Assembly: GCF_003946165.1 (NCBI RefSeq)
Contig: NZ_RHOI01000011.1
Span: 1 to 64,000 of the forward strand
Reading direction: 5' to 3'
Length of the DNA stretch: 64,000 bases
DNA from: Lacticaseibacillus baoqingensis
GTDB taxonomy: Bacteria > Bacillota > Bacilli > Lactobacillales > Lactobacillaceae
Of this stretch, positions 28,937 through 37,600 are shown piece after piece. Below the pieces are notes generated by a model. It had not been told where the DNA came from and did no database searches. It worked only from the letters and a program-made list of their open reading frames with translations. Each line of letters opens with the position of its first letter. Positions within the stretch are counted from its first letter, which is position 1. The translations under genes and the position numbers were made by a program.

Positions 28937-29383
28937 GGTGAGCTGTTGCGGCAAGAATCCGGCTTGTTGATAAAATTGCTGAGCTTGGGTGTTGGCGGCC
29001 AGCACATTGAGCTGAACGAATTCACAAGCATGCGCTTTAGCCCAATCGTCTACTGCCGTCAGCAACGCTTGAGCGCGTCCTTGATGGCGATAAGCTGGTT
29101 GGACGTATAAGTCGACACACAAAGCAAAACGATGGAAGACCGCTTCTAATTCCACTCCCGTCGTCGCTGCTAGCACTAAGGCAAAGCCGACGATGCGGGA
29201 TTGATCAGTGGTGATGAAGATGTCGCTTTGCGGATCGATGAGATAATCGTAAAAGTCTGCGGCATTATCTTGATGTAACGGTTGGATCACAGTTGGCGCC
29301 AGCGCGGACATTTCACCCGTCAACTGGCGGTATAAGGCGGCGATTTCAGGTGCTTGATTAGGTGTTGCAGGCTGGATCAACAT
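28907..29383 (-). CDS. GNAT-family N-acetyltransferase
   Basis: 158 residues. Acetyl-CoA loop in VQPAYRHQGRAQALLTAVDDWAK, then NVLAANTQAQQFYQQAGFLP (motif B). ATG 29383 is chosen because AAGGAAG lies eight bases upstream. Substrate unknown. Confidence 0.88.
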   Translation of the reverse strand: MLIQPATPNQAPEIAALYRQLTGEMSALAPTVIQPLHQDNAADFYDYLIDPQSDIFITTDQSRIVGFALVLAATTGVELEAVFHRFALCVDLYVQPAYRHQGRAQALLTAVDDWAKAHACEFVQLNVLAANTQAQQFYQQAGFLPQQLTLTRPVRQQP

Positions 29384-29442
29384 TTGGCCACTTCCTTTTG
29401 TCATATATAAGCTAATTGTAGCAGTAAAATTAAGAAAAGCGA

Positions 29443-29471
29443 TTGACTTTGATTCCTGATGCCTGTATAGT
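29443..29471 (+). promoter_or_regulatory. Promoter of tRNA-Leu
   Basis: TTGACT (29443-29448), 17 bases, TATAGT (29466-29471). Confidence 0.75.
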
Positions 29472-29495
29472 ATTTCTTGTGCTTGATTGAGATAT

Positions 29496-29581
29496 GCGGG
29501 TATGGCGGAATTGGTAGACGCGCAAGATTAAGGATCTTGTGGGCGTTTTAGCCCGTGGAAGTTCGAGTCTTCTTACCCGCA
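29496..29581 (+). tRNA. tRNA-Leu(AAG)
   Basis: 86 bases. The acceptor stem GCGGGTA pairs with TACCCGC. The anticodon stem CAAGA/TCTTG holds loop TTAAGGA, so the anticodon is AAG. A long variable arm and GTTCGAGTC T-loop are present. The prophage integrase lies just downstream, so the 3' end of this gene is the probable attachment site. Confidence 0.95.
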
Positions 29582-29604
29582 GCGGTTTATCAGGATTTAC
29601 AATT

Positions 29605-29659
29605 GAAACCACTTGGTTAAAATGTGACTAATGTCGCATTTGCCAAGTGGTTTCTTTTT
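29605..29659 (+). terminator. Terminator after tRNA-Leu
   Basis: GAAACCACTTGG pairs with CCAAGTGGTTTC (12-bp stem), followed by TTTTT. Confidence 0.75.
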
Positions 29660-29672
29660 GCGTTTTCTATCT

Positions 29673-29730
29673 GGTACAATCCTGTTCAATCCAAAATACG
29701 GTACAACGGCGGTACAAGAAAAAATGTACC
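29673..29730. repeat. GGTACAA repeats, probable integrase arm sites
   Basis: GGTACAA occurs at 29673, 29700 and 29711, with an inverted TGTACC at 29725. Spaced repeats next to the integrase gene and tRNA fit arm-type binding sites. ACGGCGGTAC/GTACCGCCGT can also form a hairpin. Confidence 0.5.
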
Positions 29731-29749
29731 GCCGTTTATAATCATATTC

Positions 29750-30934
29750 TCATTTATCCGGTGTGAGCGGGTCTTGCAGGCTCTTTATCAAGGCGAGCGC
29801 GCCTTCTTTAGTAGGGCGCGTGTAGCTTGCTGTCATCTTGATGTCGCTATGGCCAAGCCAGTGCATGACTGTGGATTCAGCTGCCCCATTCTGCATCGCC
29901 TGGGTAGCGAAATAGTGACGGAACATGTGGGGGCGTGCGGTGATCCCAGTTTTTAGACTGATCACCTTAAAAATCTGTTCGTTGATGTATGAAATGTATT
30001 GTGGCGTGCCCTTGTCGGTCAAATATAGAAACGTTTCGGGGTTGGGGATACGGGCGTTGTCGGTGCATCGTTTTTTGCATTCCTCAATGGCATCGTCAAT
30101 CAGTGATACGAGGGTGGGGGTGACGGCGTAGTTCGTGCGATAGGCTGCATCACTCTTTAACGCGCCGCCCGTGCGATCGCCGGCGGTTCTGGCCTTGTAG
30201 TAGTTGATTTCATAGTATGGTTGATCGTTTGGCCCAATCTCGCGGGTGAACGATTTAAGCTGTAGTCCGAGCACTTCTTCACGTCGAGAGCCAAGAGTTA
30301 GCAACATGACCATGCAAAAATCGTATCGCGATAGGTCTTGCTCAGCAGTTGTCATCCATGTTTTGAAATCGTCGTGGGTGATATTTACATCACGCGGTGC
30401 TGTGCCGCCTTTTATCGACGCGGCCTTGAGGCGGTTCTTATCGACGATGTCTAAGTGCTCAGCATCGTTCATGATCTGTTGCATAAGCGAGTTGGCAGAC
30501 TTGATCGTGTTATGTGAGTAACCATCGATCACCAGCTTATTGATAAACGCTTGATAGTCCGAACGCGATATGTCGATCAAACGCCGGTCGCCAAACGCAT
30601 CTTTTAAGCGCAAATTGTATAGATATGTTTTGCCCTTGGCCGTTGATTCACGCCAGCGTCCCGTTTCAAGGCAACGTTTCTTCATTGATTCGAATTGCTT
30701 AGTAAGCGTGACGGCACGATGAGTAATCGGGCCAAGATGCCCGCCGGCGAGAGTAGACTCAAAATCTTTTAAGGCGCGATCGGCGTCATGCCAATTGGTA
30801 AAACCGCTGGGGTGGAATTCGTCGCGCTTACCGTCCGCGTTTTTAAATCCACGCCGTACCCCGTAGCGTTTTCCTTTTTGTGTATCGTAGCTAAAAAGTC
30901 CCACATGGCGGGGAACTGGGGTCCATTTTCTCAT
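29750..30934 (-). CDS. int: Tyrosine recombinase (prophage integrase)
   Basis: 394 residues from ATG 30934 (MRKWTPVPRH), with AAAGGA upstream. It has an AP2-like N-terminal arm domain, a SAM-like core, then LTLGSRREEVLGL (Arg), ARPHMFRHYFATQ (His-x-x-Arg) and WLGHSDIKMTASYTRP (Tyr). It is unlike the integrase at 8209, which targets the CRISPR repeat. It directs integration at tRNA-Leu. Confidence 0.95.
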   Translation of the reverse strand: MRKWTPVPRHVGLFSYDTQKGKRYGVRRGFKNADGKRDEFHPSGFTNWHDADRALKDFESTLAGGHLGPITHRAVTLTKQFESMKKRCLETGRWRESTAKGKTYLYNLRLKDAFGDRRLIDISRSDYQAFINKLVIDGYSHNTIKSANSLMQQIMNDAEHLDIVDKNRLKAASIKGGTAPRDVNITHDDFKTWMTTAEQDLSRYDFCMVMLLTLGSRREEVLGLQLKSFTREIGPNDQPYYEINYYKARTAGDRTGGALKSDAAYRTNYAVTPTLVSLIDDAIEECKKRCTDNARIPNPETFLYLTDKGTPQYISYINEQIFKVISLKTGITARPHMFRHYFATQAMQNGAAESTVMHWLGHSDIKMTASYTRPTKEGALALIKSLQDPLTPDK

Positions 30935-31032
30935 GTTGATTGTCCTTTCTTGTGTAGTTTTTAGATAAAAGTACACAAACGTATGTTCTTTTCGACTGTG
31001 AAATAAAAGCCCCGAAACGGGGCTTCATCAAC

Positions 31033-31743
31033 TTATTTCATATTTGATTGAGTTTTTCCGGTGAGCGCACTATTGTCGAATGTTACGTTGAAGTTTGCGC
31101 CAAGATCGCCCTTAACACCAGATGTATAGCCAGCGACGATCGTGGTTGTGCCGCCGATTAGAGTCTCATCGTAGTAGTCTGGCTGCCCATATTTGGCGGT
31201 GAAGTCGGCATATTTCATACCGTTTTGCCAGCTATTAAAAGCGGCCAGGTCGATTTTCTGTTTGCGTGAAAGTTTGAACCCAGTCAGATTCTTCGCAAAA
31301 GCTTTCCCATCTGTAAACGAGACAATGACGCTGGCTCCGAAACCGCCATCAACATTAGTCCAAGTGACAAGATCAGTTTTAACTCCGTTTGTGGTACTGC
31401 TTGAGGTAGAAGATGGGTTACCAAACTTGGCCTTTAAATCATCTAATTTGGCACCACCATTGCCGTTTTGCATCAAATCACCCAGAGTAATGCTGTCAAA
31501 GTCTGCACGAGTAATCTTGCCGCTGTCCTTTTTTGATGTACTTGAAGATGATTTATCCGTCTTGCTAACTGAGGTTTTTTCCGTGGATTCGCTGCTTGAT
31601 TTGCCCTTATTGTTGAGGCCACCGCCAATCGCTGCTACCACAATAATAACTAATATCCAGAACCAAACCCGCTTATAAAATGGCTTCTTCACTTTGACAG
31701 TGTAAGTTTTACCGTCTTCGCCCGTAATCTTTTTCTTTGCCAT
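31033..31743 (-). CDS. Membrane-anchored protein with two DUF3862-like repeats
   Basis: 236 residues from ATG 31743 (GGGGGAA upstream). A short basic N-terminus precedes one span (VWFWILVIIVVAAIGG), a Ser/Thr/Lys linker, then two related domains (LDDLKAKFGNPSS and YADFTAKYGQPDY), as in small BLIP/SmpA-like folds. The surface domain and position between integrase and repressor suggest lysogenic conversion or exclusion; that is inference. Confidence 0.75.
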   Translation of the reverse strand: MAKKKITGEDGKTYTVKVKKPFYKRVWFWILVIIVVAAIGGGLNNKGKSSSESTEKTSVSKTDKSSSSTSKKDSGKITRADFDSITLGDLMQNGNGGAKLDDLKAKFGNPSSTSSSTTNGVKTDLVTWTNVDGGFGASVIVSFTDGKAFAKNLTGFKLSRKQKIDLAAFNSWQNGMKYADFTAKYGQPDYYDETLIGGTTTIVAGYTSGVKGDLGANFNVTFDNSALTGKTQSNMK

Positions 31744-31796
31744 GGTAATTCCCCCTAAACCCCAAGCTTTTAACGTCGATCCGGACTGGACGTACA

Positions 31797-32435
31797 TTAG
31801 ATATTTTCGCTAGTGTCGTAAATATATTTCCCCAAAATCTTAAAGTCCTGCTCACCGATTTTTGGGAAGATGTAAGGCTTGAAACTATCGTCCCAGCTTT
31901 CAGGCTCAAACATGACCGCTATCGACGTTTCTTTGTATCGTTTTACCGTTGCATCTTCGTGGTCGATCATGACCGCTACGATGTCACCGGATTCCGGCTG
32001 AATGCCCTTGCAGAAGACAGCCGTGTGCCCGTTGATGATTTTGCGGTTCATGCTTTCACCACGAACCTTGAGAGCGAACAAGTTGTCGTAGCCATATCGC
32101 TCGACGACGTCCTTTTTGACGTCAAGCTGGCCAATTACGTTCTGCTCGGCCAGCGTCACCACACCTGCCTGAATCTCGCCGTAAACGGGAATCTGGACGG
32201 TTTCAGTGGCTGTGACCGGCACGGCGTTAGGTGGCAGGTCGTCAAGGCCTAATAAGAAATCGGTTGTCACGCCAAATAACGCGGCTAGTTTAATAGTGTC
32301 CTCGCTACTAACGGCTCGCTTACCATTTTCCCACATAGTTACTGTGCTTTGACTAACGGACATCTTATCCGAGAGCATGGCTTGAGTCCACGAGCGCTTT
32401 TTTCTAAGCTCGGCAATGCGCTTGCCAATTGTCAT
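31797..32435 (-). CDS. CI-like repressor (XRE HTH + S24 peptidase)
   Basis: 212 residues from ATG 32435 (GGAGGC upstream). HTH residues 3-58 (TQAMLSDKMSVSQSTVTMWE). The C-terminal S24 domain has RGESMNRK (Ser) and ATVKRYKE (Lys), the LexA-like self-cleavage dyad. It maintains lysogeny and is inactivated through RecA. Confidence 0.95.
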   Translation of the reverse strand: MTIGKRIAELRKKRSWTQAMLSDKMSVSQSTVTMWENGKRAVSSEDTIKLAALFGVTTDFLLGLDDLPPNAVPVTATETVQIPVYGEIQAGVVTLAEQNVIGQLDVKKDVVERYGYDNLFALKVRGESMNRKIINGHTAVFCKGIQPESGDIVAVMIDHEDATVKRYKETSIAVMFEPESWDDSFKPYIFPKIGEQDFKILGKYIYDTSENI

Positions 32436-32564
32436 GTGCGTCGCCTCCAATATCATTGTAAATATTACTAAGGGTGGGAGCAAATTATTTTAAGTATTAT
32501 TGCTAAAAGTGTTGCATATTACTTAGAGTGTGTTATGATTAATACATCAAGTAAAGAGGTGATG
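32436..32564. promoter_or_regulatory. CI/Cro operator and promoter region
   Basis: Related sites ATATTACTAAG (32462-32472), GTATTATTGCTAA (32494-32506) and ATATTACTTAG (32516-32526) look like three operators. The rightward promoter is TTGCAT (32512-32517), 16 bases, TATGAT (32534-32539), overlapping the third site. Confidence 0.65.
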
Positions 32565-32795
32565 ATGTTGAGCTTAAAAGATGTACGCGAAAAGCGTGGA
32601 TATACTCAACCCGAACTTGCTGAAAAGGTTGGCGTATCGCAATCCCTTATCTCTCAAATGGAACAGGGGAAGAAGAACGGGTCGGTTTCAACGAATATGA
32701 AGCTGGCGACGTTTCTCGGTGTAAGCGTTGAGGCTATTTTGCACGCCTCTGAATTTACACAGAGTAATAATCAAGAACAGGAGGCAACCAAATGA
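32565..32795 (+). CDS. Cro-like XRE regulator
   Basis: 76 residues with one HTH (YTQPELAEKVGVSQSLISQME). AGAGG at 32555-32559 supports a start at ATG 32565 or TTG 32568. It is the first rightward gene and overlaps the antirepressor (ATGA), so it likely controls the lytic switch. Confidence 0.88.
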   Translation: MLSLKDVREKRGYTQPELAEKVGVSQSLISQMEQGKKNGSVSTNMKLATFLGVSVEAILHASEFTQSNNQEQEATK

Positions 32796-33526
32796 ATGAG
32801 CTAATCAAGGTAGTCGAGAATGGGCAACACCAGCAAGTGGTATCAGCACGTGAACTTCATGCAGGTCTTGAAGTCAAAACTCGATTCAGTCTTTGGACTA
32901 AGCAGAACTTTGGCGGATTCAGTGAAGGCACTGATTTTACAAGCGTAGTTACGACTACGGTTGTTAACAACGGTGGTAAACGTGAGCTTCAAGATTATGC
33001 CATCACAATTGATATGGCGAAGAACTTGGCACTCATGAGCAAGACACCACGAGGTGCGATGTATCGAGCGTATCTGATCGAGGTGGAGAACAAGTGGAAT
33101 GATCCGGCAGAGGTGATCCGCCGTGGCTATGCGCTGTTACTCGATGAGAACAAGCAACTCAAGGTAGAGAACGCCAAGATGGCGCCAAAAGTTGAATATT
33201 TCGATAAGCAGATGCACAACCCCGGCCTGATGACCACCACGGTGATCGCCAAGCGTTTTGGTAAGTCGGCAATCTGGTTAAACCGGTGGCTTTCATCTAA
33301 TGGCCTGATTTATCGGCAAGGTAACAACTGGGTAGTTCGTCAAAAGTTTGCAGCTGAAGGTTATGCAGGTTACGAGAACTGGTCAGACGCTGATAACAGT
33401 CATGTCGTTCCACTACTCAAGTGGACACAGAAGGGCCAGAAATTCATCTACGACTGCCTGATTAAGGAAGGCGTCCAGCCAGTGATGGTCACGATGCGAC
33501 TGGAAGGTAAGGAGGCAACCAAATGA
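32792..33526 (+). CDS. Phage antirepressor (AntA + KilA C-terminal domains)
   Basis: 244 residues. The N-terminal AntA domain (VVSARELHAGLEVKTRFSLW) precedes the KilAC domain (YFDKQMHNPGLMTTTVIAKRFG). Antirepressors counter CI to trigger the lytic cycle. GGAGG precedes its ATG. Confidence 0.92.
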   Translation: MNELIKVVENGQHQQVVSARELHAGLEVKTRFSLWTKQNFGGFSEGTDFTSVVTTTVVNNGGKRELQDYAITIDMAKNLALMSKTPRGAMYRAYLIEVENKWNDPAEVIRRGYALLLDENKQLKVENAKMAPKVEYFDKQMHNPGLMTTTVIAKRFGKSAIWLNRWLSSNGLIYRQGNNWVVRQKFAAEGYAGYENWSDADNSHVVPLLKWTQKGQKFIYDCLIKEGVQPVMVTMRLEGKEATK

Positions 33527-33690
33527 CGATTGATCAAATTACAAAGATTGCTGAAGCGCTTGGCGGCCTGACGCAATCCGAATGGGCGGAAGTACAACGA
33601 ATTATTGAGCATCTCTACCACCCTGTGAAAAAGGCACTGACCTCCGAAGAAATCAGCGCCTCGCTCATTAAAGCTAAACGGTGGCTTTAG
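33523..33690 (+). CDS. Small phage protein, 55 residues
   Basis: Coupled to the antirepressor by ATGA, with AAGGAGG upstream. Helical (TKIAEALGGLTQSEWAEVQR). No family recognised; too short for an ordinary ORF cut-off. Confidence 0.6.
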   Translation: MTIDQITKIAEALGGLTQSEWAEVQRIIEHLYHPVKKALTSEEISASLIKAKRWL

Positions 33691-33929
33691 TATTCCACCA
33701 CTTGCAATTGACTGGGGCTAACGCGATATTCGCGACCGTCATATGCAATGTGCACGAACGGATAATCATCAAGCCTATCTGGTAGTGAAACCGAGCGAAT
33801 GGAATCTAGCTGTCCACCCTCTTTGACCCACGTCACTGGGTCGGTTTGAGAGTTCATGGACACTATAGATTCTTGTGGAATCTCAGTCCAGCCCTGCGGA
33901 GCAAGGTTGGCATATAAATGAACTGACAC
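33687..33929 (-). CDS. Lone leftward phage protein, 80 residues
   Basis: GTG 33929 has AAAGGAGGT seven bases upstream. The protein (HLYANLAPQGWTEIPQESIV, VHIAYDGREYRVSPSQLQVV) has no domain I know. It is the only leftward gene within the early region. Its Shine-Dalgarno is inside a hairpin (33933-33956), suggesting translational control. Confidence 0.55.
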   Translation of the reverse strand: MSVHLYANLAPQGWTEIPQESIVSMNSQTDPVTWVKEGGQLDSIRSVSLPDRLDDYPFVHIAYDGREYRVSPSQLQVVEY

Positions 33930-33932
33930 TAC

Positions 33933-33956
33933 AATCACCTCCTTTCCGAGGTGATT
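33933..33956. promoter_or_regulatory. Hairpin sequestering a Shine-Dalgarno
   Basis: AATCACCTC (33933-33941) and GAGGTGATT (33948-33956) form a perfect 9-bp stem with loop CTTTCC. On the minus strand it masks the AGGAGGT of the leftward gene. Confidence 0.55.
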
Positions 33957-33991
33957 ATCTCATATTTCAAAGGACAGGGAGGTGATCAAAA

Positions 33992-34180
33992 ATGACTGAC
34001 GAACTAAAACGCGAGCAGGTGGACTCATGGTCAAAGCGTAAACAACTCGACTTCATCATCGAATGGAGCGGGCGCAGTGCTCAAGCCGTCAACGCTATGT
34101 CTGTGTTGATGGACGCCGAAACCGTCGTTGATTGGGTGATGGATGTGGCAGAAGACTTTCAAGGATCACTTGCTGATTAA
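33992..34180 (+). CDS. Small phage protein, 62 residues
   Basis: Acidic and helical (SKRKQLDFIIEWSGRSAQAV), with GGGAGGTG upstream. Unknown function; its place in the early region suggests a regulatory or host-takeover role. Confidence 0.65.
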   Translation: MTDELKREQVDSWSKRKQLDFIIEWSGRSAQAVNAMSVLMDAETVVDWVMDVAEDFQGSLAD

Positions 34181-34248
34181 ATTGTACCGCCTGAATTTTG
34201 GGATGTTCTTGTAATCTGTACACGCCTCAATGAGAGGGGGTGAACAAA

Positions 34249-34740
34249 ATGGCAGAAGTAAACATTAAGGTCGCAATGAAGCAAGCAATTGCACGAAGCG
34301 GTCGGCAAAACAAAGAACTTGCCAGGGCAATTGGGATATCACCGCAAGGCTTATCGAACTACGTTAACGACCCCAACCGCGACGTTCCTGTTGATCTGGT
34401 TGGCCGATTAGCTCGTGAACTTGGCGACTTGCAATTTAAATATGAAGTCGGAGACTGGTGGCTCGACTTAGGTCTAGCAATTACCGGCACTACTGTAATA
34501 CCCATACCGATTGCGCTCAAGGAAGATATGGACGATGAGCAAGACGACCGTGAACAGCTCGACCGTCAAGCGAAACGTGTATTGCGAAAGCTTCCTGAAG
34601 CGTGGTCGAAAGACGATTTTGATTTCATCATCAGATACCGCAAAGAATTCAACGAAGAAATCTCATCCGAGCATCTAATGCTTGACGCATTGGACGATTG
34701 GATCAAGCGCGCAGAAATCGCATTACAGGAGGTGAATTAA
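34249..34740 (+). CDS. HTH-domain phage regulator
   Basis: 163 residues. N-terminal XRE-like HTH (NKELARAIGISPQGLSNYVN), central hydrophobic patch (LAITGTTVIPIPIAL), acidic C-terminus. Starts at ATG 34249 after GAGAGGGGG. It abuts the next gene directly. Confidence 0.75.
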   Translation: MAEVNIKVAMKQAIARSGRQNKELARAIGISPQGLSNYVNDPNRDVPVDLVGRLARELGDLQFKYEVGDWWLDLGLAITGTTVIPIPIALKEDMDDEQDDREQLDRQAKRVLRKLPEAWSKDDFDFIIRYRKEFNEEISSEHLMLDALDDWIKRAEIALQEVN

Positions 34741-35052
34741 ATGGACTTTCACGCTGATTTAGGCGATAGCAATGCCTTTACTCAACTACTGGCAAAAGCA
34801 TTGATGACATTCATCAAGCCGCTATTGCCGAAGCTGATTGAGGCCGCAATTGATGACTATTTGCCCCAAAAGGCACTCACAGCGGAACAGCTCAAGAAAG
34901 TATTGAACATCAAGAGCGACCGGCGGCTTCACGAGATTATTGACCGCCCAGACTTTCCGAAGATCCCATGTGGGTCACAATATCGCTACTGGCCGCGAGC
35001 GGTTGACCAGTATCTCACTACACACAATCTAGGAATGGAGATGTCAGCATGA
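34741..35052 (+). CDS. Putative phage DNA-binding protein (excisionase-like)
   Basis: 103 residues. After an N-terminal helical part comes LTAEQLKKVLNIKSDRRLHEII...GSQYRYWPRAVDQYL, which looks like a MerR/Xis-type winged helix with a basic wing. It may act as excisionase. ATGA overlap with the next gene. Confidence 0.6.
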   Translation: MDFHADLGDSNAFTQLLAKALMTFIKPLLPKLIEAAIDDYLPQKALTAEQLKKVLNIKSDRRLHEIIDRPDFPKIPCGSQYRYWPRAVDQYLTTHNLGMEMSA

Positions 35053-35315
35053 TTGGAATTGGACAACTTACCGCAGGCTTTTGCGGAATCGTGATCGGCG
35101 GCTGGGCTTTCGTAAGCCGTAAGTCGATCGGTCAAAAGATGGACCACTTCATCGTGTCCCGTCCAAAACTAGCTGAGTGGCTTGGCGGTTGGGACGAGGA
35201 CGCAAAAAAAGCCCCAGCGGGCGCAACCGCAGGGACTGAAAATCTTATCAACAATAATATTTACCCATCCATTGTATCAAATCGGATGGGAATCCGAAAG
35301 GTGGAAACGAAATGA
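35049..35315 (+). CDS. Small phage membrane protein, 88 residues
   Basis: N-terminal hydrophobic span (IGQLTAGFCGIVIGGWAFV) then a polar part. No family recognised. ATGA coupling on both sides. Confidence 0.55.
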   Translation: MIGIGQLTAGFCGIVIGGWAFVSRKSIGQKMDHFIVSRPKLAEWLGGWDEDAKKAPAGATAGTENLINNNIYPSIVSNRMGIRKVETK

Positions 35316-35632
35316 TGGACATGTTTACTCCGATTTTATCCAAGCAAGAGGGCCCAATCGCATACGACTGGCACAATGGCGAGGTTTACCCCGGTGATGA
35401 TATTTACACGCTAGCCGATGGAACAATCGTCCCAGCCGACACCGACGAGATGAAAGCTTATCTCAAGTATCGCATCCGCAAATTCGGCATGAAGAAGTGG
35501 GTTCGCGATGATCTCGGCGAGGGAGATGTAACTGATTTTATTATCTCATTGCTTGATCAGCCGCTATCGCTCGAAGAAGTGTTTGAAAGTTACTATGATG
35601 CCAGTCGTTCAAACGCCGGGGAGGACTTCTAA
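35312..35632 (+). CDS. Hypothetical phage protein, 106 residues
   Basis: Acidic soluble protein (GEVYPGDDIYTLADGTIVPAD) with AAAGGTGG upstream. It overlaps the DUF1351 gene by one base (TAATG). Unknown. Confidence 0.6.
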   Translation: MMDMFTPILSKQEGPIAYDWHNGEVYPGDDIYTLADGTIVPADTDEMKAYLKYRIRKFGMKKWVRDDLGEGDVTDFIISLLDQPLSLEEVFESYYDASRSNAGEDF

Positions 35633-36618
35633 TGACAAATGATCTCATGGTACCGGAAGACCTCACCTACAAGGTTGATTACGTGCCCGCCAAGATTGAT
35701 TTTCTCTATTTTGATGAAATGAAGTCAAACGTGCTAGGCTACACCGATCGCTTTAAAAATATTGTCGTATCACCAGAAACAGTTGACGACGCCAAAAAGG
35801 TCAAGGCCAACCTCAATAAACTTAAGAAGCAAGTAGATGAGCGACGTAAAGAAATTCACCGCGGTTATGAAGCACCTTATAAGGACTTCGAGGTCAAGGT
35901 CAAGGAAATCACGAGCATCATTGATGCCGCCATCGTTCCGATTGATGGCGCCGTGAAGGAATTGGATGCAATCGAGCAATCCAAGCGTGAATCACTGCTG
36001 ATTACGTATATTACTGACCTGGCACCGAATTATGGTCTTAATATTGACGACTATGAAATTAAGCCATCTTGGAGCAACAAGAGCATGTGGACGAAGTCTA
36101 ACAAGCCAAATGCCCAGCTTATGCGTGAAATTGGTCAAATGGGTCTAGACATCAACACTCATAGGGAACGGATCGCCAGCGATAAGTCGGCAGTTGAAGC
36201 CTACGCGACGGCTAATGGCCTTGATGCTTCCGGTTGGGTCGCCCAAATTGATCAAGGCGCGACGTTCGCTCAATTACGTGGTCGTATCGACGATGAGCTT
36301 ATGCGTCGCAAAAAAGAAGCTGATGCCGCTAAAAAGCGCGCTGAGGCACAGGCGGCAATTGATGCCATGCACCAACAGCAAACGGCGCAGGGAACGGTTG
36401 ACATTGATACTGGTGAGTTAACCGCACCAGTTGCGCCACAACCTGCACCACAAGTAGAACAGCAAACCATTCAGCAAGCTACTGCACAACCCACAGACAG
36501 CCACGTCTATCGGCAAGCGTTTTGGGTTGAAGGCACTAAGGAACAACTTTGGTGGCTTGCCAATCAGATGAATGCGAACGGCATCAAATATCAAGGCATT
36601 AAGAAAGGGGAATACTGA
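35632..36618 (+). CDS. DUF1351 phage protein
   Basis: 328 residues. N-terminal part rich in charged helices (KKVKANLNKLKKQVDERRKEIH), matching the DUF1351 family common beside phage recombination genes. The C-terminal third has a Gln-rich linker and ends with a small conserved block (RQAFWVEGTKEQLWWLANQM). Confidence 0.8.
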   Translation: MTNDLMVPEDLTYKVDYVPAKIDFLYFDEMKSNVLGYTDRFKNIVVSPETVDDAKKVKANLNKLKKQVDERRKEIHRGYEAPYKDFEVKVKEITSIIDAAIVPIDGAVKELDAIEQSKRESLLITYITDLAPNYGLNIDDYEIKPSWSNKSMWTKSNKPNAQLMREIGQMGLDINTHRERIASDKSAVEAYATANGLDASGWVAQIDQGATFAQLRGRIDDELMRRKKEADAAKKRAEAQAAIDAMHQQQTAQGTVDIDTGELTAPVAPQPAPQVEQQTIQQATAQPTDSHVYRQAFWVEGTKEQLWWLANQMNANGIKYQGIKKGEY

Positions 36619-36620
36619 TC

Positions 36621-37550
36621 ATGCAAGAACTACAAAATTACGCACCTCAAGAGCCATCTACTGCTATCAGTCTGATTATGGGTATTGATCCTCAACGGAT
36701 GGCCGGAGAGCTTAGCTCAATTGCTAATTTTCAAGCCTTAATTAATTCGAACCTCAAAAAGGATCACGACTTTGGCACTATCCCCGGAACTAACAAGCCG
36801 ACACTGCTTAAACCCGGTGCTGAAAAGATTCTCATGTTGATGGGCTTACAAAGTCAATATGAAGTAGTTGACAAAGTCGAAAACTGGGACGGCGGGTTCT
36901 TCGCCTACACTGTTCGCGCAACCTTGGTACATGACGGTCAAGTGATCACACAAGGAATGGGCGCAGCTAACACCAAAGAAACACGATATCAGCTTAAAGA
37001 GTGGAGCGAAACTGCTAAGAAAAAAGTTTGGGATGGCACGACCTATCAAGACCCGTTCACGCTTCAAAACACTGTTCTCAAGATGGCAAAAAAACGTGCT
37101 CAAGTTGATGCTACTCTGACCGTCGCTTCCCTATCCGACGTCTTTACCCAAGACACCGAGGATATGAAAGACTTTCTCCAGTCTGAACAACAGCATACAG
37201 CAACTACCGGTGACGTTAGCGACATCAAGATCACATTTGGTAAGCATAAAGGTGAAACAATCGGTCAAATCGGTAGTACTAAAGATGGCTACGAGTACCT
37301 TGAATGGCTCTCTAAAAATGCCCGTCAGGCCGATATGAAAGCCGCTGTTAACAATTATCTTAGCAAACCAGCCAACGGCCAGCAGACGCCATCACAGTCC
37401 CAACAAGGCCAGCAACAGGCGCCGGCTAACCAACAACAGGCACCTCAGCCACGATACCCACAGTCGCCCGTCGATGATGCACCGAACACTCAATCGCAGG
37501 CGGGGGCTCCATGGCCAACTGATGACGACATTCCCGACCTGCCGTTCTAG
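36621..37550 (+). CDS. Phage recombination/replication-associated protein
   Basis: 309 residues. The N-terminal ~180 residues (DHDFGTIPGTNKPTLLKPGA, MAKKRAQVDATL) occur in many phage early proteins of unknown role. Then ITFGKHKGETIGQI...YLEWLSKN resembles the ExoX-like C-terminal domain. The tail is Gln-rich and ends DDDIPDLPF, an SSB-like acidic tip that could bind host partners. A single-strand annealing role is possible, not shown. Confidence 0.65.
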   Translation: MQELQNYAPQEPSTAISLIMGIDPQRMAGELSSIANFQALINSNLKKDHDFGTIPGTNKPTLLKPGAEKILMLMGLQSQYEVVDKVENWDGGFFAYTVRATLVHDGQVITQGMGAANTKETRYQLKEWSETAKKKVWDGTTYQDPFTLQNTVLKMAKKRAQVDATLTVASLSDVFTQDTEDMKDFLQSEQQHTATTGDVSDIKITFGKHKGETIGQIGSTKDGYEYLEWLSKNARQADMKAAVNNYLSKPANGQQTPSQSQQGQQQAPANQQQAPQPRYPQSPVDDAPNTQSQAGAPWPTDDDIPDLPF

Positions 37551-37600
37551 TGGAGTGATCGCATGACAAACATTAGGGCAAGTAGTTAGGGGGTGAAGTC

